The position numbers and the translations under genes are program-made. Source: Acheta domesticus (lineage: Eukaryota; Arthropoda; Insecta; Orthoptera; Gryllidae). From it: a stretch of 64,000 nt of DNA. Shown piece by piece: positions 59,101-64,000 of the stretch (position 1 is the stretch's first letter; every line of letters begins with the position of its first letter). Location: positions 160,122,921 through 160,186,920 of the forward strand of contig JAHLJT010000631.1 of the NCBI GenBank assembly GCA_031308135.1, read 5' to 3'. The notes below the pieces were generated by a model. The model ran no database searches and was not told where the DNA came from. It worked only from the letters and a program-made list of their open reading frames with translations.

Positions 59101-62100
59101 TGTAATTTGGTGCTTGTGGTGTGAATTTGCTCTGTCATCTTGATACAAGGTATATTACAGATCAACATTAGAATGAGCAATAAGATACTCCTTCGTAGAA
59201 TAAATTTACAGGTTTTCTTACGCCCATAGTTTGCATGACCTTGAATATGAAATTTTCTGTGAATTGATTTAATTAACGCGTTGTGTACATATGAATTTCA
59301 AAAAATAAAAATTTAATATGCAAATATTTCATAACTAACTTTCAAGCAAGACCATACAAATATTATTGAAATTCTGCGCAAATAATAATTGAATTCATTA
59401 TCGAATATTGAATTGTCAGAATGCAATATTCGAATTTAATAACGAATACCGTTGTGAGTAATAATCATAGGTGGCTTCGAGAGAAATACTTCTCCAACAT
59501 ATATATCATATTTCGCCAAATAGATATTAACAAGCAAATATCTGATTCTGTAAGCAATTACATCCATATGAAACACTTTTATATAGGAAGCTTTCATGTA
59601 GGGAATGTATCATATGAAATATTCTCTGGAAATCAATTTGGTCATAATTCGAAAGCCAATTGATCCATTTGAATGCCGTAGTCCTCTTTTGAACTTTGAG
59701 AACAGAAACTTTTAAATTTTAATTGAGTGACGTGGCAGACTTTTTGTGGCAGTTACAATGAAAGATTGCTCACTTCTTGGAGGAAGGGAATAATCGATAC
59801 AAATACCTTAGACGGTGGACTCATACGGTGCGCAACATCTGTTTAGAACAGGGGAAAAGTAAAAATGGCAAACAAGTTCCCTAGTGATTTCCAAGGTGTG
59901 ATTTCAGCTCGGATGAAGAAAGAAGACTGGCGTTTTTAGAATTTATTTTAAATCAGTTTCGGAATAATGAAGCTGGGTTTGAATGAACGAATCCAACATC
60001 CCTTAGCTTCGAGATATCATGGAATCAAAAATTATTATTGCTAAATATGGACAAGACTTTTAGATTAACTGCTTTTTTTACAACTTTTATAAATACAGCA
60101 AATGAAAATGAATCCAAAATTTCCGGAGAACCGATATGCCAAGTCGTCGCCGCCGAGTATTGTTCCGTGACTGAAGCCAGGTCGACGCACCACCGCAACA
60201 AAAGTTCAAACTCAACTATCCCAGTTCACTATACCGAAGTCTCCTTACTAATCCACGAAAGGTCCACCAGCTCATACTCTCACCACACGCCGAAGCTCTC
60301 TCTGCCTGCTCCTCTGCGGACAGGAGCTCTTCTCAGGAAGCGCGCGCGCGCCGGACCATGTGACGTTCAACTGTTTGGGAAAGTTAATATTCATTCCATG
60401 ATAGAATCTGACGAAAACTGCGACTGAAACAACCCATCAAGTAATATTTTTCGCTATTTTTATCATTATGTTCATTCTATTTCATCGATTTGTGACTTTT
60501 ATTCGTCAAATAGTCTCACCAAATTCCACTAGTGGTTCTCATAAGTCTGCCGTTACAATGCAATTCGTGAACTTGTCGATATGTTTCAAACCACTTGCAG
60601 ATTACTTATGATAAGAATTGAGGGGTTTCTTACGAGAACCAAATAAGCCCAAAATTTTATATTTTTGAGATACTTTACCAAGTTATTCCCTACAACTGGT
60701 GCCATCGGCTGGCACATTTCTTTTCGGCAAGAGCCGAACACATTAAAAGATATAAGGCAGGGGGATGAATTCATTACTACGCATGTCTACGCTATGAAGC
60801 CCCCTGAAAAGTCTCGAATTTGAACTAGTTTGGTTCTTGTAAGGAACCCTTAAATTCTTTATGAAGTGCCTGGAGTAGCAATATTTCATTACCAACTGAG
60901 ATGACTACGCAGCTGTCATGGGAGCTTTACTGATCAGTAGGCATCGTAGTACGTGTCGCGCCGGGGACGAATTTTCGACACTAGCTACACGACTTCGTCG
61001 AATTCACCAACAGTCTGGAGAATTCAAACAGTTTTATTCTTCTTCCTTTTTCTTCCCTTACTCTCTCTGTCACACACTCACACACACACACACACACACA
61101 CTCACACACACACACTCACACACACACACATACACTCACACACATACACACACACACATACACCCAGTCTTACATGCACTACACTTCGGTTTTCTTTCTT
61201 GGCGCGTGGGGGTGTGTCATCAAAATGGAATATCTCATGGTATTTCGCGTCGTACCCGGTTGTGCCGATAGGTGACGCATGATCGCCAACACTGCTCGAA
61301 ATAGTCGCGTTCATGCGACTCCTAGCGGCACAACCGAGAACGATGCGAAATACCGTGAGATATTCCATTTTGATGTCACCCCCTCCCCACGCGCTAAGAA
61401 AGAAAAACCGATCTATACACTACCTCACATGTTGGGAGACCTGTCTGAAGCTTAGAGCTTGTGCCGGCTGGGACGTTTCTCCTGGTTGGGGAGATATCTG
61501 TAGAGAAGAAAACACCGCAAGGCGACGTGTAGGTCGATGCCAGAATTCACGATTCAGTAGGGAAGGAGCTCTGCCCTGCCACCACCAAGCTACGAGGGTT
61601 GTACCAAAAGTAAGGTTCCTATATTTTTTACAAATAAAAACATTGTTTTTTGTTATTAATTTATACATCGTTAAAACGCATACGTAGTTGTCTATTTTTC
61701 AACGTAGTCTCCATTTTGTTCGACACACGTTTGAAGACGGTGCTCCAGCTTTTGTATCCATACGTCGAAGAAGTCTCCCGCCAATCCGTTGAGGAAGCGT
61801 GTGACCTCTGCTCGGACTTCATCGTCGCTCTTAAAGCGTTTGCCACCTAAGTGTTCCTTTAGCTAGGGGAATCGCTGGGGGCTAAGTCCGGCCTGTATGG
61901 GCGATGGGTAACGGTCCACCCAAATTTCTTCAAACGCTCTAGTGTTGGACGAGCGACGTGGGGTCGAGCGTTGTCGTGAAGAAGCACTACTCCTTCCGTC
62001 AGTTGTCCTCTCAGGCGCTTCTGGATTGCTCCTTTTGGATTGCGGTTACATCCTTGCGTGGAGAAACCGGATTACTGCTCGAACCTCGCACTTGGCGGGA

Positions 62101-63562
62101 GCGGCGATCAACACTTCCATCTTTGACGGCTGCCAAGCGAACACTGAGCAACGTAGCGAATCGCGGATGAGCGAGCTCGAGAGTGGGGGAAACCACTGTG
62201 CACTATTGTCGGATTTAGTCTAGCACCTTCCCTCGAGGCTGTAGCTCATTGGGAACCTTACTTTGGTACAACCCTTGTATAACACGCACTGCAACCAAAT
62301 TAATTGACGCGCCCGGAAACACCAAACACCCCCTCGCAAATACGCGTTGCGATATCTGTGATGGTGAACGCGTGTTCGCAGGTGGACAGCAACGACTACT
62401 CCTCGCGCACGGGGTGCTACACGCTCATCTTCAAGTACGGCTTCCTGCAGGCGCCCGAGTTCTCGGCCACGCCCACCACCGAGATGGAGCCGCTGCTGTG
62501 CATGACGCAGCCGCACCTGCGGCGCCTGCTGCAGCACCCGGTGCTCTCCAGCTACCTCTACCTCAAGTGGACGCGCGTGCGCATGTTCTTCTACATGAAC
62601 ATCATCTTCTACACCGTCTTTCGTCATCGCGCTCACCGCCTTCATCCTCCTGAACGAGGCAACGCCGCCGTGCTCCGACTCCGAGCCGCGGGCGCCGCCC
62701 CCTCCGGAGCTGAGTGGAAACGTCACCGTCACCGCCAACGATTCCGATGCCTCTAACGACACTGATAACATCGCCGCCAATGATGTTGGCAATAAGTTAT
62801 CCTCGTTCTTCCAGGACGACAGCAAGCATGCCATGAAAGCTTGGCTGCTGGTGGTGATATTTTTCTTCGGTTACATCATCAATGAGATATTTCAGATGTT
62901 CATGTTGAGGACTGCAGTATTTTCGGATAACATCCAACTATATGAGTCTTCTAGTCATTACCGTCACAGGTATCGTTATAACTCATCACTGGATTGATGA
63001 TACAGTGTACAAACATCTTTGTGCAATTGCTATTCTTATATCATGGGTGGATCTGGTTCTTATCTCCGGCCGACTGCCTACCTGTTCTATTCATTTAGAG
63101 ATGTTGAAGAAAGTGACTTCCACATTTCTTACCTTCATGACATGGTACTTCCTTCTCATTATCGCCTTTGCTCTGTGCTTCCACACGCTGTTCTTTAAGT
63201 TCAAACTTGACTCGGAGGAGGTGAATTTCTTCCACGACCCGTTCCTCTCCATGGTGAAGACAATCGCCATGTTCGCGGGCGAGCTCAGTATCGCGTCGTT
63301 GCCCTTCAGCGTGGTGCCTGGCACCAGCCACGTGGTGTTCGTGGTGTTCGTTTTCCTCATAGCCATCGTGCTGCTGAACCTGTTGAACGGTTTGGCTGTC
63401 TACGACACTCAGGCCATAAAGGAAAATGCGCGCGTTCTATCGTTGGTGTCACTGGTGCGCCTGGTGGCTTCCATTGAGCGAACGTTGCTTGACCTGCGTT
63501 CGTCTGCTTTGAGTACGAGCACCAGTCTTGTTCGTTTCTTGCCGGATCCAAGGCTTTATCAG
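38255..63562 (+). CDS. Gene R: painless-like TRPA channel, 6 exons, C-terminus off window
   Basis: Exons are 38255-38401, 40063-40321, 46624-46890, 53150-53461, 55761-56114 and 62382-63562; about 840 residues are visible. The N-terminal half is made of ankyrin-type repeats. The C-terminal exon has S1-S6, a pore loop with TIAMFAGELSIASLPF (compare TIVMLTGEF in Drosophila painless, from memory) and the post-S6 motif LLNLLNGLAVYDTQAIK, diagnostic of painless rather than TRPA1 or pyrexia. It is expected to form a Ca2+-permeable sensory channel at the plasma membrane. Two frame breaks lie in exon 6, and exons 3 and 4 do not join in phase. Exon 6 ends at CAG|GTAAGT, so at least one more exon follows. 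Confidence 0.88.
38794..38826 (-). ncRNA. Hammerhead-ribozyme-like core
   Basis: On the minus strand CTGAAGA is followed by a GGCCGC/GCGGCC hairpin with an AAT loop and then GAAA. This is the conserved order of the hammerhead catalytic core (CUGANGA, stem II, GAAA). Such motifs are known at termini of Penelope-like elements. Stems I and III and the cleavage triplet were not established, and one extra U sits before stem II. It may be only the common CTGAAGATGGC...GCCGAAA element signature. Confidence 0.35.
39770..40012. repeat. GTACA-type minisatellite
   Basis: Irregular units of about 17-22 bases centred on CATGTACACGTACATTC; many contain the self-complementary TGTACACGTACA. It ends about 50 bp before gene R exon 2. 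Translated frames are Tyr/Thr/His repeats without meaning. Confidence 0.8.
40063..40321 (+). CDS. Gene R exon 2 (ankyrin repeats)
   Basis: The acceptor is TTGTGCTCAG|GGAGCG and the donor T|GTGAGT. It reads GASPDAHYPSAGTTLLCHAC, then YVRALLRAGADPNLDAPALV and FDVNTTFADGGTILHVLFRM, which are two to three ankyrin-type units. It starts in phase 0 and leaves one base (T), completed by GT of exon 3 to Cys. Very GC-rich, with strong codon bias to G/C-ending codons. A GTACA-type minisatellite ends about 50 bp upstream and a palindromic MITE begins 78 bp downstream. Confidence 0.9.
40399..40590. mobile_element. Palindromic MITE, copy 1
   Basis: The ends CCCTCAA / TTGAGGG are inverted and the arms contain ATGGAATATCACACGGCATT, with the complement of ACGGTATTTCG on the right. 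The centre TCGCATAATCGCAAGAACTG / GTCGCGATCATGCGAC is shared with copy 2 at 61188-61410. It is 192 bp, non-coding, and 78 bp after the gene R exon 2 donor. Confidence 0.7.
40591..42827. other. Gene R intron 2, proximal part
   Basis: AT-rich with no gene. It includes one copy of the CGTCCGTC dispersed repeat (about 40860-41120) and a partial copy (42665-42725) of the fold-back arm found just downstream. Confidence 0.5.
40860..41120. repeat. CGTCCGTC / AGCGCCTAAAC dispersed repeat
   Basis: AAAACGTCCGTCCGT, AGCGCCTAAAC and ACGATTT-like blocks occur in the same order here, at 48320-48560 (CCTTGATAACGAAAAATTG, ACGTAAACTG) and at 50195-50430, where CGTC is repeated five times. All three copies are in gene R introns. 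The class is unknown. Confidence 0.55.
42828..44495. mobile_element. Fold-back element with piggyBac-like insert
   Basis: The left arm (42828-43100) and right arm (about 44215-44495) are inverted copies. They share TTTAGAATT, TTAATTTTTGTCTTG, TACGAAATATTTTATTTCTC, ATTGATAATCCA and TATCACCCATA blocks. The loop holds a separate TTAA-flanked element, so the fold-back predates it. The outer termini and target duplication are not clear. Confidence 0.65.
43114..44073 (+). mobile_element. piggyBac-like element in fold-back loop
   Basis: TTAA at 43110 is followed by CCCTTTAACCGACTTCG. The right end reads ACGTCGGTACCCAAGGGTTTAA, giving inverted ACCGAC motifs and TTAA on both sides. An internal plus-strand stretch at 43650 (YYGKNQQVCGSCKEKDD) resembles the Cys-rich tail of piggyBac transposases, after which the frame breaks. 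About 960 bp, non-autonomous. Confidence 0.5.
44496..46623. other. Gene R intron 2, distal part
   Basis: No gene is supportable. An 18-base near-identical direct repeat (AATTTACGACTGATACA) occurs at about 45615 and 46245. A GC-richer stretch at 46350-46540 with GGGGTCGATTCGGGC could be a tRNA-like SINE body just before exon 3. Confidence 0.45.
45613..46262. repeat. Direct repeat pair flanking about 610 bp
   Basis: AATTTACGACTGATACA appears at both ends of a 650-base interval. This may be a long target-site duplication around an inserted or retroposed segment, or a repeat family. No coding is visible between them. Confidence 0.4.
46624..46890 (+). CDS. Gene R exon 3 (ankyrin region)
   Basis: The acceptor is CATATCTTTTTTTCAAG|GTAAAG, with an excellent pyrimidine tract, and the donor CAG|GTAAAA. 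It begins by completing Cys, then KVRNTEKLLRCIEHVLNRMD, VNRPDCFGMTPIMYAVELY, VMLKQSKHKLNLDVLQPNFG and FILKRFFDLKEFLPPS. It matches gene L exons 4 and 5 with no intron between them. It leaves one base (G), which does not fit the phase-0 start of exon 4. Confidence 0.9.
47132..47190. repeat. (TA)n microsatellite
   Basis: About 59 bases of TA with two breaks, in gene R intron 3. Confidence 0.9.
52300..52634 (+). mobile_element. 5'-truncated LINE or SINE 3' end
   Basis: An AT-rich 3' UTR-like stretch with repeated GTTTTTGT words ends AAGCCAATAAAATTCATTC and a (ATTC)n tail at 52612-52634. AATAAA just before a tetranucleotide tail is typical of non-LTR retrotransposon 3' ends. No coding remains. 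Confidence 0.5.
53150..53461 (+). CDS. Gene R exon 4 (ankyrin repeats)
   Basis: The acceptor is GGTTCCGGCGACAG|GTGATC after a pyrimidine-rich run and the donor CAG|GTGCGT. The 104 codons are phase 0 at both ends, from VIEDLESPDPHVRLLAAL through YDDPYYCTCLELACRINGCE, LLDAGADPTAVSKMDGTPLV and CCNYATLQ. The mid-part aligns with gene L exon 6 (HGEPYYCTALELACRRKD). GC-rich. An alternative acceptor at ACAG|GTAGTT (53083) would fit the phase of exon 3 but adds a hydrophobic stretch without ankyrin character and is less convincing. Confidence 0.88.
53462..55576. other. Gene R intron 4
   Basis: AT-rich; the exon 4 frame runs 230 bases into it by chance. No elements are recognised until the inverted signature at 55577. 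Confidence 0.55.
55577..55673. repeat. Inverted pair of hammerhead-like element signatures
   Basis: On the minus strand of the left half CTGACGAAAGTCGCAGAATG is followed by GCGGGCGAAACATT. On the plus strand of the right half GGAGGAAGGTCGCAGAGTAG is followed by CGGTCGAAACATT. The two face each other across CACCC/GGGTG. CTGACGA, stem, GAAAC is the hammerhead core order in the left copy; the right copy has GGAGGA and would not be active. It sits 90 bp before gene R exon 5. Confidence 0.45.
55761..56114 (+). CDS. Gene R exon 5 (ankyrin repeats)
   Basis: The acceptor is GTGCGCGGCGCAG|GTGCTG and the donor CAG|GTGGGC, identical in sequence to the donor of gene L exon 7. The 118 codons are phase 0 at both ends: VLLQDGRLDISKASYMNVTA, LHMAAVQKSDHPEASERGRR, VNVKDGNGDTPLHYAVQYGC and LLRRGANMMVKNNNRQPPVH, ending VLEEFLDEQ. 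DGNGDTPLHYAV is a canonical ankyrin signature. The pyrimidine tract is weak, so the acceptor was chosen by homology to LKVMKSYDYVDF in gene L. The frame is open further upstream. GC-rich. Confidence 0.88.
56115..61071. other. Gene R intron 5, proximal part
   Basis: About 5 kb of mostly AT-rich sequence. The GC-richer block 60120-60420 is open in one frame but matches nothing I know and has LTR-like composition. No splice-bounded exon is visible. Confidence 0.5.
61072..61164. repeat. (CA)n microsatellite
   Basis: Long CACA run with TCA and TACA interruptions. Open frames on both strands across it are artefacts. Confidence 0.92.
61188..61410. mobile_element. Palindromic MITE, copy 2
   Basis: The arms start CGGTTTTCTTTCTTGGCGCG and end in the complement (CGCGCTAAGAAAGAAAAACC). 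They share CAAAATGGAATATCTCA, GGTATTTCGC and CGGTTGTGCC. The inverted arms of roughly 95 bp leave a loop of about 30 bp. It is the same family as 40399-40590 but longer and cleaner. It lies in gene R intron 5. Confidence 0.8.
61593..62277 (-). mobile_element. mariner element, internally deleted, clean ends
   Basis: The left end CGAGGGTTGTACCAAAAGTA and the right end, on the minus strand, CAAGGGTTGTACCAAAGTAA are near-perfect terminal inverted repeats. TA is duplicated outside each (61591 and 62278). At 685 bp it is about half of an autonomous mariner. The transposase reads on the minus strand, opposite to gene R. The element ends 104 bp before exon 6, inside the intron where branch-point signals would lie. 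Confidence 0.92.
61684..62010 (-). pseudogene. mariner transposase C-terminal part
   Basis: It reads VVLLHDNARPHVARPTLERL, then HRPYRPDLAPSD, LKEHLGGKRFKSDDEVRAEV, FFDVWIQKLEHRLQTCVEQN and GDYVEK before the stop. HDN and PSD supply the second and third catalytic Asp of the mariner DD34D triad; the part bearing the first Asp is deleted. There is a frame slip after the PSD block. The intact enzyme would cut and paste the element at TA sites. Confidence 0.88.
62382..63562 (+). CDS. Gene R exon 6 (S1-S6 channel core, two frame breaks)
   Basis: The acceptor is GTTCGCAG|GTGGAC and the donor CAG|GTAAGT. It reads VDSNDYSSRTGCYTLIFKYG, the pre-S1 motif HLRRLLQHPVLSSYLYLKW, then S1 FFYMNIIFYTVF. One extra T at about 62619-62621 shifts the frame; the next frame continues VIALTAFILLNEATPPC, a loop with three N-glycosylation sites and S2 (AWLLVVIFFFGYIINEIFQM). 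A second break near 62940 (CTAT|ATG) leads to MSLLVITVTGIVITHH (S3), AIAILISWVDLVLISGRLP (S4), YFLLIIAFALCFHTLFF (S5), the pore TIAMFAGELSIASL and S6 ending LLNLLNGLAVYDTQAIK. The exon is otherwise complete and highly conserved. Confidence 0.92.
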
Positions 63563-64000
63563 GTAAGTTCACATGGGTATAAATTACGAATTTTAGCAAT
63601 TTCTTCTTAGGCAGGAAATACAATTTCTCATTCGACTTTTATGCACCTTTCAGTCAAGTGCTTTTCAGTCTGAATACTACATTAGGTTAGATTTATTATT
63701 GATTCTGCAATTAAATTTGCGATCCTGTTAACTTGGTTTTATAAATGGAAAATACACATATAACTTTCTGCTCAGCGTATCAACCAAGACAGTGAATCAA
63801 ATGAAAAACGTAATTACTTTTATTTGGCAATTTAATAAATACATGATAAATAAGAATGTCTCATTTCTCAACGTGGACTTCATGATGTTCTATGTAAGTA
63901 TTACATTATCTGGAGGAGTCTTTTACAAGGAAATCCTTTTCGCCTGTTGTCAATCATGGCGTGTTTCATCTCTTCGTCAGATCGAATTTTCGGGTGAATA
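63563..64000. other. Gene R intron 6 (start)
   Basis: AT-rich sequence after the GTAAGT donor of exon 6. No further exon is visible before the window ends. Confidence 0.65.

Noticed and set aside
60038..60427. 129-codon frame as a gene
   Set aside because: No domain, no codon pattern, and half of it lies in a GC-richer block that looks like a repeat; no splice or homology support.
61072..61164. Regular short repeats as a possible CRISPR array
   Set aside because: Simple dinucleotide and tetranucleotide satellites without spacers; the genome is eukaryotic.
60918..61368. Open frames with Thr/His or Cys/Val repeats
   Set aside because: Translations of the (CA)n microsatellite and the palindromic MITE.
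62220..62834. 204-codon minus-strand frame
   Set aside because: Antisense to the GC-rich start of gene R exon 6 and runs into the mariner end; no protein-family signal.

Overview
The window looks like insect nuclear DNA. It is AT-rich, full of transposable-element remnants and microsatellites, and carries one 100-base run of N (an assembly gap). Its genes are multi-exon with consensus splice sites and long introns. The host content I can support is two paralogous TRPA-subfamily cation channel genes of the painless type. Painless-type channels are known from insects, so an insect source is an inference from protein family; I cannot name the species.

Layout. Gene L is on the minus strand. Its eight exons run from about 31.42 kb down to base 1, where it leaves the window inside the S5 helix. 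Gene R is on the plus strand. Its six exons run from about 38.26 kb to 63.56 kb, ending after S6 and the TRP-box-like segment; its C-terminus lies beyond the window. The genes are head to head, with about 6.8 kb between their predicted starts. Both encode an ankyrin-repeat N-terminus followed by six membrane helices and a pore. Intron positions differ almost completely between the copies, which suggests an old duplication. The phases of all L splice junctions fit a continuous frame. However, L exons 4 and 5 and R exon 6 contain small coding-frame breaks, and R exons 3 and 4 do not join in phase. These are either assembly indels or real damage.

Almost everything else is mobile DNA in introns and in the divergent intergenic region. 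1-17 kb holds a Tigger/pogo-like deletion derivative, a tRNA-derived SINE, a polypurine tract beside an L splice donor, and four LTR-like units of about 1.4-1.6 kb bounded by (TA)n or similar tracts. 17.1-20.4 kb holds a decayed RTE-like LINE with endonuclease and reverse transcriptase. 25-30 kb holds a Ulp1-protease-like fragment, a piggyBac remnant, a LINE 3' end and a 1.25-kb fold-back element. The intergenic region (31.4-38.2 kb) holds a GC-rich block, a BEL/Pao integrase tail, the gap and a Penelope-like GIY-YIG fragment. 38-64 kb holds two copies of a palindromic MITE, a fold-back element with a piggyBac-like insert, two hammerhead-like element termini, and a mariner with clean ends 104 bp upstream of R exon 6.

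If intact, the genes would encode subunits of tetrameric Ca2+-permeable sensory channels, by analogy with Drosophila painless (heat and mechanical nociception). Nothing here resembles a bacterial operon, CRISPR array, phage or defence island. The most noteworthy content is the divergent painless pair and the way mobile elements are arranged around it.
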